Source: Paraspadella gotoi
Taxonomy: Eukaryota; Chaetognatha
DNA length: 64,000 nucleotides
Reading direction: 5' to 3'
Assembly (NCBI GenBank): GCA_051294375.1
Contig: CM119263.1
Coordinates: 6,859,645 to 6,923,644, forward strand
Each line of letters opens with the position of its first letter. Within the stretch, counting starts at the first letter, position 1. A model generated the notes under the pieces. That model had not been told where the DNA came from, did no database searches, and saw only the letters and a list, made by a program, of their open reading frames with translations. Made by a program: the position numbers and the translations under genes. Shown here in pieces: positions 1 to 11,838 of the stretch.

Positions 1-150
1 ACAATTTCGATTTCTAAAAGCGACAATGACTTTTAAAAGGGTATTGATTTTAAACAATGCGATTACTGAAGCAACTACAACTAAAAAAAAGGGCGAAACC
101 TCATCGATCGATTTTATCGTTTCCTCTCCCTTGTCTTTTTGTATTTTCAG

Positions 151-209
151 TGGCGTCGTTACCAGAGAACGGACATGAATTGGCTCCCGACCTCGATCCT
201 GGACGCTAG
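151..209 (+). CDS. Possible terminal coding exon of an upstream gene
   Basis: A strong pyrimidine tract ending in TTTTCAG at 150 precedes a short open stretch. Read with an incoming phase of 1 it gives ASLPENGHELAPDLDPGR and then TAG at 207-209. The composition (acidic, proline-rich, no low complexity) looks coding. The rest of the gene would lie left of the window. It could instead be a 5' untranslated exon of the gene that starts at 639. No family can be named from 18 residues. Confidence 0.35.
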
Positions 210-514
210 CCACGGTGGTCGCCAGGGTCGTAGGCTCGCGCCAATTTCGCCCCCTTTTCTCACCATGAGTCTACGCCTCCGCCAAGGACATATCAGAGAA
301 GAAAATCGCCCGTCTCGTTAAGGCTTGCTCACGACACACACACACATACAGAGGACAAATATCCCACCCTCAGGCCCCATGAAGAAGGCGGCGGCGGTTA
401 AATGAGGGCCGCGACCGAGACGCCCTCTCGTTCCGAAACTGGCCGCCCTCCTATACGCGCCGCCCGCGGCGAAGGAGGCTGATTAGGGGCGGAACCACGA
501 GTCAATCGCCGCCG

Positions 515-523
515 CATAAATAG
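515..523 (+). promoter_or_regulatory. TATA-like box upstream of gene A
   Basis: CATAAATAG lies in a GC-rich stretch (about 390-600) 116 bases before the ATG at 639. A start site near 545 would give a leader of about 95 bases. This is inferred from spacing and motif only. Confidence 0.3.
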
Positions 524-638
524 CGAAACTCGTCTTCCACGTTTCGCCGAGTGATCGACGATCAAACGACAAGAAAAACAAAAGGAAATTCTCATCAGCG
601 ACGTCAATCAATCTAATCAAAAATATCATATTTAAAAA

Positions 639-1475
639 ATGAGCGACCCCGTCCGTCTCGTGGGCGTAGGGGAGTCAGGCGTCCCCATGCAGGTGTCCGT
701 GTTTCGGGACACGGGCGCCGCGCGGTGTTTCGGGATGCTCGGCATCGTTGGCGGCGGGTGCACATTCCTGGCGGGCGTCACCATCGTCATAATCAAAGCC
801 AGCAAAGGCAGGAAGAAGGACGAAGTTCTCTCCTACGCGTCGATAATCCTAATTGGAATCGTCATCGCGGCACTGGGTTTCGCTTTGGCCGCGACGGCGA
901 GAAATAAAAGGTGAGACGGCGAGTCGACGATATTAGAAGGATTGAGCTTCGGGTTGAAGGGTCAAGTTCTGTGGTAGGAGTTTGTAACAATAATTCAAAG
1001 ATAAAAAATACATTATACAAACTTTAAACATTGAATAACCGCCAAGAAGAATTTGTAAACTTGCCTCGATCGACAGAGTACCAAAAGAAGCAACCAGAGT
1101 TCCCGCAAAATTTCTTATCCGCTTAAGCCTTTTAAGCCCCCTACCGTCTCAATCCCTCCTCTACCCTTTTCCCCCTGATCTTTCAGTGATCACGATGCGA
1201 ACAAGGAGTCCGGAGAAGCTGCGGAGCCAGCGTTGGAGAACGAGGCGCCCCCTCCGCTCGACGAGGGCCCTAAGGCGAAGGGGGCCAACGGCTCGAGGAG
1301 CGCGAGTCGCCAGTCCAAAGAGGGCGCCGAGGGCGGCGAAAAGCCGGCCGCCGGAAGCGGAGGATCAGGGAACAGAAAGAAGAAGTCCACCCGGAAACCC
1401 GGCGCCAAAAAGGGCGCTAAGAAGAAACCGCCTTCAACGTCTTCATCCAAGTCGAGCGTCAAGCTCGAAAAGTGA
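639..1475 (+). CDS. Gene A: small two-pass membrane protein with Lys/Arg-rich tail (hypothetical)
   Basis: Two exons, 639-910 and 1187-1475, join in frame (phase 2) to give 186 residues. The donor is AAAAG|GTGAGA and the acceptor TTTCAG|TGATC. The N-terminal ~30 residues are polar. Hydrophobic segments lie at about residues 31-52 (Gly-rich) and 65-86, separated by the short basic loop KASKGRKKDE, so a hairpin with both ends on the same side is likely. The second exon codes for a disordered tail, first acidic and proline-rich (ENEAPPPLDEGPK), then strongly basic (NRKKKSTRKPGAKKGAKKK), ending SSKSSVKLEK. No signal peptide or known domain was recognised. The GC-rich exon contrasts with the AT-rich DNA around it. 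It is transcribed opposite to DNAH1. If DNAH1 continues to the left, this gene sits inside one of its introns. Function unknown. Confidence 0.72.
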
Positions 1476-3290
1476 TTCGCCTCGCCGCGCCGCGCCGTCA
1501 TTCTCTCGACCTTGGAAAAGACTTATTTCTTCTCCGAAATCCGTCGGGAGTGAAAAGGCGACTCAAAAACACTCCGACCGTTAAAACAAAAATGTTTTTT
1601 CTTTGACAGTGAAGTTTGTTTTTGTATTTAAAAAATGAAAAAAAATTATCTTAAAATCTAGATTAAGAAAAAACATACCATAAAGTTAATGGCAATTGTA
1701 ACAAAAATGTAAAACCAACTGCCGGCCAAGAAATTCCACCCCTTCAAACTAGATCTTTTTCCCCTTTTTCTCTTCAAAGATTCGTGCATGGCGTTAAACG
1801 GCTTTAGCTAGCGTTTTCGCGCCCCCGTCGTTTTGGAACCGAGACAGCACGGTTGACTCGCATCTCATTCCTTACCTACAGCTCCCCAGTTACACTCAAT
1901 AATCTATCCCCTCAAGATTTCACTCTAGAGTGTCGCCTCTCCCAAGAACAAGTCCGCAGTTCGTGGGGGAGACGACCCTTCGTTCTCTGCACTCTTTATT
2001 TTTTTTCTTTCTTTTTTTTTATTAAGAGTTTCCCCGTTTTGATTAGATCGTCTCTTCCCTCATTTTTCGCCGTTTTATCTAGTTATTGGAAAAGAAAGGG
2101 AACCGGAGGAAAAACGTATCTCCGTCATTCCTGAGCTTCTTGCTCGACGATTCCATTCCTTTCTCGAATTTTCCTTTCATCCTGATCGGCGTGGCTTGAG
2201 TTGACCTCATCTTCATCCCGCCCTCTCTTTCTCCTTTTCCTTCTCGTTCATTTCCTTTTGCTCCCTTCGACTGGGTTTCCTTCTTCCCGGTTGCCGACTA
2301 AAGTCATTGGCCGCCCCAGAATTCGACACACGAAATCCCCGGATCCAGGAAAAATAAAAAAAGAAAAGAAAAGTAACGAAGGCGACGCAAAATTTCCTTT
2401 TTACCCGCGGAGGGGAAAAAAGGGCACTAATAAGAGCGAAAAAAAAGAAAAAAACCAAGGGCGGATATTTTAACAATGCTAACTTGACTGCCTGCACGGG
2501 GAATGGAGGACCCGGGTTTTTCATTTATAAATATATTTTTTTTTCAATTCCAAAAGTTCTCCCTACTTTTTAAAACGTCATGCTTTAAAGAAACAAGAGG
2601 GGAAAATAGGTTCCTTCCTCATACATATCCCCTCGCCGGCCCCAACACTGTCCGATTTCCTACCATGCACAAAATCTGCTGTCTCTTTTCCTCGACGACG
2701 AAAGGCGAAAAAAAAAATTAAAATTCGAATATTAAATTTTGAAATATTCCTTTCATTTTATAATCGACACTATCGTAGTTTGTCACGGCGCAGACGTTTT
2801 CATTAGTGTGTTTTTCTTTTTATCTCTCTCTCTCTTGTGAAATAGCGATCGGAGCTAAAATTAATCTTTCCGTGCATGAGCTCGTTAACGATCGGAAATA
2901 AAAAAATATTCCTTCATTTTAAATAAATGATTCCCATACGGTCAGCCTTCAGATAGTGAAGCGGCCACCAAAAAAAAATACATTATTCTTCGTAAAACCT
3001 CCCCCCTCCTTCATCAAAAAAACAAAAAAACAATCAATGCACCGAAAACCTCGAATCCGAACTTTTCTTTCGACGGGAAATTTTTCGTAAGCGCGAGACG
3101 AGAGGTCAATCCATGCCGATCGCCATATTTTTTTAAAATGGATTGACTCGTGTTTTATAGCAGGATGAGAGAATATTGTTCGAAATCGTTCCCGATCCTA
3201 TACTTTTTTCTCTCAACTTTCGCACCCCATGAATTTGCTTGCGATTTAAGCAATTTTGAATAAATAAATACTAACTTGAATGTGTTAAGT
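1476..3290. other. No gene recognised; AT-rich, low-complexity DNA
   Basis: I looked on the - strand for the next expected DNAH1 exon (start of the AAA1 region) and found no match. Short open frames here are T- or A-rich and lack splice signals or family motifs. The start should hold the 3' untranslated region of gene A, but no clear AATAAA was seen close to its stop. Confidence 0.6.
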
Positions 3291-3305
3291 TTATTTAAAA
3301 ATGAC

Positions 3306-4169
3306 CTGTTTGAGTAGATTATTGTGTAGCTCGTCCAAATTCCCCTGTTCCAGAGCTTCGGTAACTTCTATTGTCCAGTGGGTTTGACAGCCAGCGATAA
3401 CCAGTTGTCCGGGCCAGCTTAAAACCCAGGACGTTCGCGGAACCTTTTATGAAAAAAAAGAAGAAAAAAATCGGAAATAATCTTATTTTTGTTTTGTTTC
3501 CCATTTTGTCCATTTTGTATCTTCTGTTTTTCCCCGAAGTCCTAATATTTTTCCCCGAAGTCCTAATGTTTCAAGATATCAAACGTTTCCGGAACTGCTA
3601 GTTAGGGATTGAATTTTTTGTATTCAGTATTGGTTGTACCAATTTCAATTAGCAGGATGAGGAAGAATATTTAGATTGTAGTTAAATGTTAATTTTAAAA
3701 AGTGAAATTCTTACTAAACTACTTTGTTTTCTATTTTTTACTTTATTTTATGAAAAATTTCAGAGCACTTTTCAATAAGAAAAGTACTTTAACATAAGAA
3801 ATAAAGAATCCATAAAGACCTCGTCACTAACAGTGCCTTCAGTTACGTAATATAAAAGAAGTAAGCATATTATTTCCTCCTTTAAAAAGGCAGATTCGCT
3901 AAACGGTGGGACGGGTTAGGGAATATTTTTCATTAAGTCGGCGCTCTATGACTTACGCTCGAATAGGCTTGTAAAGCGTCGCCAAGGATCTTCCTGAGAC
4001 TCTCTCTCATGACGCGTTCCACTTCCAGCAACCAATCTTCGACGTTTCCTAGGCGGGGGGGGGGGGGACGAGACGAAAGATCACAACATTATTTTTAAGC
4101 TTTTTAACCCAAGAAATATTATATTTTTTTTCATGAAAGGAAGGAGCATTGGGGGAGGTGCTTGAGTAT

Positions 4170-4241
<72 letters not shown>

Positions 4242-4263
4242 TCTCTCCCCTTCTCTTTCTTCG

Positions 4264-4318
<55 letters not shown>

Positions 4319-7169
4319 TTCTAACACAAAACCCTTTTGTCATAGGAATTGAGTCGACTTCGTACGTCATGGAATTTGGTGGAAGGAAAAAAATGAAAAT
4401 CGGACTCCACGTGGTTCGCATGTAAAGCCCAATATGCCCGATGGCATCCAACAGAGTTCCGGAAGTTTCCACCGAAAAAGAAATCGATAATTTTGACGAA
4501 GTGAAAAATCAATTCCTGACTTCGTTATATTATATATTATGAATATTATATTATTTATATTATAAATATATTAGAGAAACCGGTCGAGAGCGGTGTAAAA
4601 AAAATTATTTATCATAAAATAATCCAACGATAGACGTAATTAAATCGCACTAAAATCTTTAATCTAGAATGGATCCCTAAATTTTGAGAAAACTGTACAG
4701 CAAACTCTGTCGAAGTTCAATTTAAAAGACTCTCCGGCCGTAGTCTCAACTAATGTGTCCGAAACTATTCATACATACAGTCCAAAAAAAAAAAAAAAAC
4801 GGAAAGTGAGAGAAGATGATGACTAAGCGAATGAGATTAATGGAGCCGGGTCTTAACGACCCGCGACGTCGGCGAAGCAAATACAATCTCACTTACTTCG
4901 ACAAAAGCGCCAGTCTTGAGGAAATATTGGAAGCGTCGTGGAACCAGACGAATTTGTTGAGATTAAAGGCTGAGGAATCCGCGTCGAGGAACAGAACTAA
5001 CGCGACGCAAATGGAGACTAATGCCAAGACTTTCGAGGGTAAATATATCGCGTCGAAAATCTCTTCTTTTTTCCCCCCGTCTAGTTTCCGGTCGATAAGT
5101 CCGAGACTGCTCGGCACCGGATGAACTGCCGTATATCGTTCTCGCTCAGACTGGAACGTCGATCGTTCCAGGGTCGAGAGAACTACGTTTCTATGCATCG
5201 CCGTTGTTGTCGTTGTCGGATTGTCTTCCCAATCGCCGCCGAGACTGGCTTAAATTACGCGCGAATAGAAGGCTTACATTCGATTGTTGGCAATGAAAGG
5301 GTCGTGCTTTATCATCCCGCTTCTCCATTAACCGCGATCCGTTTTCGGTCGGCGACGGAACCGGCCGGTCCACGCCGCCGGAGGTCTTCGCTTCGTATTC
5401 TCCACCGGCGAAGCATTCATTGCACAATATTTAACAATAACTCTCTCTATCACAGCAAACTTCCACTCCCACTCGCCCAACGCGCGCCCCCGAATTCACG
5501 GAAGCAGCTCGTCGCCGGGAATGTCCGCAGCGGCGGCGGCGGGGACGCTCGCAGCGATCGTGGCGGTGGCAATCGTCCTCTGGCAGAAAACGAACAAGAC
5601 GCACAGAAACTTTGACAACGACAGTGACGTCGAAGCGGGGAACGCGGAAGCGATCGAAGGTGATTTACTTATCGACAATATTGTTATTTCAAGGCGAAGA
5701 TGACGACAAAAAAACCACAACATCGATTATTTTTAGTCGGATCTGCTTATCAGCAGATTCCGACTCTATAATCCACTTTGTCGGTCCGTCCCCCCAATTT
5801 TGTCGGTCATTCACTTAGATCATATCAGAACACCAAATTATGTAAAAAAATGATGTCCGCCCGTCCTTCCGTCCGTCTGTCTGTCCATCCGACCCCTTAT
5901 CATTAAACTCCAATTACTCGTGATTGCATAATTGGAGACAAATGAAATTTTGTGTGTGGGTAGGAAAGTGTGTGATTAAGCTAGATATAAAGTTTCGATG
6001 GAATCGTGCGAGCAGAAATGAAAAAAAGAAAAGTCACATTCACTTGAATTTTATTAAACACTCAGAAATAAAGAGTGAAAGAAAGAAAAAAAAGAAAGAA
6101 GTAAAGAAAGAAAGAAATTAAAAAAGAAAAAAGTAAATATCGCTAAATTATCGTGGGCAGATCCGAAATTGTTTTCTCAAACTTGTTTAAAATCCCATCG
6201 TAACGATGAGATGAAAAAAGTGAGAAAAAAAAAAACGGTGATGCGTAAAACTGTTAGACAACAACAACAACAACCCAGAAAACGAACAAAGGGATTCTTC
6301 TGAAATGCATTGAACGAGCTCCACTAAAAAAAACTCCTTAACAACAACAACCGCGACAAATGACCGAGAAGAAGAAAGCAAGGAGGGCGGAACAAAATGA
6401 GGAAAAATGGACTGACAAACTTTTTTGGGGGGTTGAAACTTCTTCCCCCACCTTCTCCCTCTTCTTTGCCCGCCAACCCTCCACCCTTTCCCTATTTTCA
6501 ACGGGGCTCAGTGGCTTTAAGAAAATGTTCGTTGGTCGAGTCTGATACTTGGTCTCGGGAGGACCCCGCCGCCGACTACATCAACAACGACAGCGACGAC
6601 GACGACACCTCGGGACGAGTTCCTTCGGGAGGAGAGTCTCTTGAGCTGATGCTGGCGGCGGTGTCGAGCCTGACCACGCAGGCGCAAGTGCACCGCGAGG
6701 AGATTGGTTGCGAGACCGACGCAGCGCCGCAGCAAAATCCGTCGGCGACGCTGCGAGTTTGAAGAGTCGACGTCAACAATCACCCCCCCCCAAGTACGCT
6801 ACTCCACCCCCTCCCCAAAAAAAGGAGGATAAAAATGAATATGAAAGAAAGTCTTTGTTGGAAAAAAAATGTTTTTTTTGGCCTATTTTAAGTCTGGAGA
6901 GTTAACATGTTGAAGAAAAAAATAGTATGTGCGGTTCAGTTTCTTGAAAAAATATAAATATGAAAAGCGTCATTAATTTTTTTTACTTGCGATAGAGCAA
7001 ATTAAAAACATAAAATGGATTTCCAACCTGTCGGATACAGATGCTCGCTGAAAGGAACTTTCTCCCCGTCCGAGGAGAACATATCTGTGATACGCAAGTC
7101 CTCTTCAAAATTTAGTAGGGCGATGTTCTCAAAGCACTTGCGTAGATGAGGTTGCACTGCAGTAGGATC
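3306..7169 (-). CDS. DNAH1: DNAH1 exons 28-30, end of linker (residues 1315-1438)
   Basis: Exons: 7028-7169, 3957-4048, 3306-3443. Exon 28 starts [17 protein letters not shown], exon 29 carries [17 protein letters not shown], and exon 30 the linker signature [19 protein letters not shown]. Exon 30 ends LLKQ at a poor donor, CAG|GTCATT. If it is not used, translation runs on for VIFK and stops at TAA (3291-3293), which overlaps an AATAAA on the same strand (3290-3295). The intron between exons 28 and 29 contains gene B on the other strand. Confidence 0.9.
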
Positions 7170-7634
7170 CTGAATAAATCAGATTTTACAATATGGCTTT
7201 GTAAGAAATGGCTTTTTAAAAGCGTAGAATCAGAATATTCTCTGCTTCAAAGCGATTAAACATAGCAAAAATTTGTTTTGAAAATACATTATTCGCTTCT
7301 AGATTACAAAGAAAAATTGGCTCCTGTTCTATGGAATGCAAACCAGCGAGATATACTTTACCTTCGTTTGGGACAAAATCTCCAGAAGCTCGTCGTCGGA
7401 GAGGAAGAAAAACCTCGGGAAAGAGGTTCGTTTTGTTTCCAGGTATTCGGAGAGACCCTTTTGGACCTGCTCCAGTAGTTTGTTACACTCTCTCAAGTTG
7501 TCGAGAAGACGCGCATCCGGGCAAAGATTTATCACCACCGGATTCGCTTCGGCATTCTTCATCACTTTTCTAAGAAGAAAAAAATCGATTCGTGTCGAAA
7601 TATCTGTCACTTCCTTTTTCGTGACTCCTCGAGC

Positions 7635-7701
<67 letters not shown>

Positions 7702-10700
7702 CCTCCTCCCATTCTTCCTTCCTTCCCACCCAACAACGAGCAATTTTTCTAGCTGTTTTTAAAGTCATATCGAGTCGCAACCGACGGGGAGACTCGTTGA
7801 GAAAAATCGACATTCGACATTCCTTCCCCTCAGCAAACTATCCTCTTTCAAAAAAGAAACTAAAAAAAAAAAAAATACAAACATTTTTTTGGCGTTTTTT
7901 AAAGTGATTTACTGAGGAATGACGCGAAACTCCGACTCATTCGGTTTTACCTCCAAATTCTTTCCATGGTCTGGTAACGTTTCGATTCGACGGGCAGCTG
8001 ACGGTTGATATCCTCCGAGGAGAAGATCGGCTCCAAATAGAGCCACGATCTCTGGCACATCAGCCACTCGTCCAAAACGTCTTGAGTCATTTTCAATTTG
8101 CCTTCCCACTGGCCAATTCGATCTTCGAAGGGTTTTTTGTATGGTGAAAAAGACATACTGGCGACGGGGTGATCAGGAAATAAAAATAAGTTTCGGTGAA
8201 GTAAGTAAAAATAAATGAATCTTGGTGTATTTTTCATCAATTCCCTACACTTTTCTGACCTTTGTGTCATGACGATGTGATCGTCCAGAAGCTGTGAGGT
8301 CTCGTCCGAGGCCTTAAGAATGTACGTCCCAGTATCCTTATAGGGCATGATCTCAAAAATCACCGGTTTCCACTCGGACTCCATTTTATCAAGAGCTTGT
8401 TCTATGGAGTATTCCTTTCCAGCGACTTCGGCGATTTTAGTTATGATTCCCATGTGTTCTTGTAGGCCCATCTCCAAACATTTCAAGAAATTCAAAGTCT
8501 TCGTCGGTTGAACATCGAAACCTGCAAAGAGGTTATTTTTTTAAAACAAGCTTTTTCTCTCTTCAATCAAAAGTTATGCATGCGACAAATAAATAAATAT
8601 TAGACAGAACCTATGGCATTTCTATTCAATATAATATAGGTACGCGATGTAATTCCCATGCTTCAAAAGTATCGTCTCTTAACAACTCAAGAAAACGAGA
8701 TTTTTCCTAGCCTAAGTTGAACATCTAAACCGGAAAGAACGATAAAAACCGTTTCATTCGAAAGAAGAAAAAAAAATAAAAAAAGAGACTGGGAGAGAAA
8801 AATAATAAAATAGGAAAAGAAAAAGCCCGGGAACGGGGCGGGCGCGATGTTGAAATGGCGCACTGCCAACCTCGCGGTCGTGGAAACGGAATTAGGAGTT
8901 GTCGGGGTGTGTGGGGGCGAGGGTTATTAATGAGGCCAGTTTGAATTTAAATATAAAGAATCTCGAGGTTCCCCCGTTCGTTTCCCAATGGAGCAAAGCG
9001 ATGCCGTTGAAACGAAGAAGCAAAATAAGAAAGAGAAAAACCCGGTGAGAAAGGGGAACCCATTTGACTGAGAGCGACGAGAAATAAAAAAGGGGAGATT
9101 GAACGACATAACTGGTGCAGGCGAATCTGCCTCCGCACACGCCGCCATCGACAGCGGAAGGGAACGGGGTGGAAAAAAAAATCGGTCCCCACCAGTTTGG
9201 GATAATCAAATATTGGGATCCGAGCGGAAACCAACGGTTCGCCACGCCGACTACATAAACTATGATAAAACGTTTTAAAAACATCGTTTTCAGCGGCGAC
9301 CAACTTTGACCGAGGAAAGGAGTTCAGAGTAGCCACTTTTATTGGAAACGAAATGCTTTTAGATTTTCACTGAAAATATAAATATTAAAGGATTAAACAC
9401 ATGATATACGTGGCCTGGGGGGAGGAATATAGGAGTAACTTTGATCTACAAAGATCACTAGTTCCGCATCGGGATGTAAGAACCCTCACGGGATACTGTT
9501 AGTGTCTCGCGAATAATAACCGCCGTTCCTTCGATGATCGGGGACTACAGCTTCCCCAACAGATAAGAAAAGCAGTTTAAGTGGAGAAAAGGGAAAGCGA
9601 AATTTCTCGCTCGTCCCGCGGAGGAGGCTGCGGAAGAGGATGAAGGGCGATAATGGCCGCGAGTTCTTTCCCTCTGTGAATTGGGTCGTGATGACAAAAT
9701 AACATTACTAACGACGTTAAAGTTAAAGATCGTTCTTTCAAGTTCACATCGAGAAAGGAGGAAAAGAGAGCCAGTTTTCTGAGCGGTTGTATTTTATAAA
9801 AAAATACTAAGTTGAAGATAGCCTAATTCATGTTTTCAAAAGATAGCGATGGTGAAAATAAGTCCAAAATGTTCCCACTGGATAGGAAAAAAGTTTTCAA
9901 GAAAAAAATGGGTTCTAAAGTAAACACGACGTTTATCGAGGGGAGCCCCTCCGAGTCTGTAAAAGCCACATTAAACGGTTGCCAGAAAAACAAAACTTGA
10001 TTCGACTCTCAACGAAGTCTAAGGTTTATCTCTTTGTAACATTTTTGATTGAGACTACTATTTATATATTTATTTATAAATTGTATATACTATTTTTATA
10101 TATTAAATATTTTATATACTATTTATATACTATCGCAAGCGATTGCGATGATAAATATTTCGTAAAATGGAGGAAAAACGAGACAACTAAAATGCTTTTT
10201 GTTAAAATAAATTTTGAGAAAACCGAACAGAAAATGGGGCACTTTCGGAAAAGAGCGCCAAAATTATTTTCTAAAAATGGAGATTGGAGATCTTCCGGGG
10301 TGACTGAATCTGTTAAGAAACGAGAAATTGGCTTCATCGTCTCTGAGGAAAGGAGGACTCACCTAATTCACTCGACAACTGATCCCAATGTCGCGCTCGC
10401 ATTCCAGGGTTTCTCAGACCCTGAATCAAGGGGATGTGGGGCTTGAACTCTTCGATAGCTTCTTTCACTTGGGCGGCGACTTCAGATACTCCGGGAATAT
10501 CTGCAAAAAAGGGAAAAAAAATTAATGCGGCGTCGTTTTCTTAAACGACAACAACAGCTGAAAAACGAAAAAAAAGGCACAAAGGTGTTTACATCAATGA
10601 TTCTAAGCCATCGTCCCGTAAAAACGTTTAGTCTCGCAACGTCGTGTATTTTCTTTTGAATCGGGGAGGAGAAGCAAAAAAAAAAAAGGAGCAAACGAAA

Positions 10701-11770
10701 TGGAAAGAATACAGATTGAGGATAAAGGCGAGAGATGGAATCGCGACGCCGACCTCACACTGAAACCCGATAAAAGAAAAAAGCGCTGCTTAATCTGCAT
10801 TTGTAATGATTTTAACGTCAGTTTAAATATTTTTAGACAGAAGAATAAACAGTAAAAAAAGAAGAGAAAAAAAAATAAAGGCTGAGAAAAATGAGAAGAG
10901 GGAAAAGAAGACGCGGTTTCTTCGAGCCGCACGTGAAAAGCTCGAAGAGACGAGGAAAAAAAAGGCAAGAAAAAAGACATTACTGAGAATAGGCCAAGTA
11001 AAAAAAAAAAAAAAACGAATTCTTAAAGAGGCTGAGTCAAGATTTAAGATGAGTTAGCTTTGAAAAAAAAGTCTGCAAAAACTACATAGTTATTCGATCA
11101 GTAATGTAGCTAAGTATTTTTGAAGGCTTTTTAAAAATAACTAAGCAAATAAACCTTATTAATATCTTGCACCTAAATAACGTTCTTAAAAGGCATACGA
11201 AATAACTCTCATATATTCTTCACTCCTAGATAAGTTGGAAATCTGCCGTCAAAGCGATTAGTGACTCAGAAAAAAAAATTACCTGCAAAGAATTTGACTG
11301 ATTTGTGCATAGTTTTGTAGGCGTCATTAACGTTCTTTTCAAGCGACTCTGCGTCGACGGTAGTGATAGGGTCGTGCATCCAACTGTCGTGCCACGTGAT
11401 CCAATTGGATGCCGTCACCCACAACGCGCGGAAAGGTTCAAACTCTTTCACCAACCGGGCAAGTTTTTCGTACTGAAAAGAACGTAGAAAAATATATAAA
11501 ACCATAAAATCCTGTTAAAAAAAATTGTAGCGTTAATCCTAAATACGTAAACTATTATAATATTAATAATTTAATAAAAACGTAAAAAGATTTCATTTTC
11601 CTTAGAGAAACTCGAATCATAAGAGGAAGTAAAGAAAATCCTTATTTAAACATTTTGTATAGTAGAGGATGGAACTTGGAGCTTGTGTAACATTTTTAGT
11701 ATTGACACAAAGTCCAAACGTGGAAGTAGCGGGAAGGCCAACAAAAGTTAGTGTGTGTTTGTGTGATTCA

Positions 11771-11838
<68 letters not shown>

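Noticed and set aside
4131-4472. Arg-Glu and Ser-Leu repeat proteins over CT/GA tracts (also 7.6, 11.8, 14.4, 24.5, 38.4, 41.7, 42.7 and 48.7 kb)
   Set aside because: They are microsatellite translations. At several of these places a real exon was identified next to the tract in a different frame.
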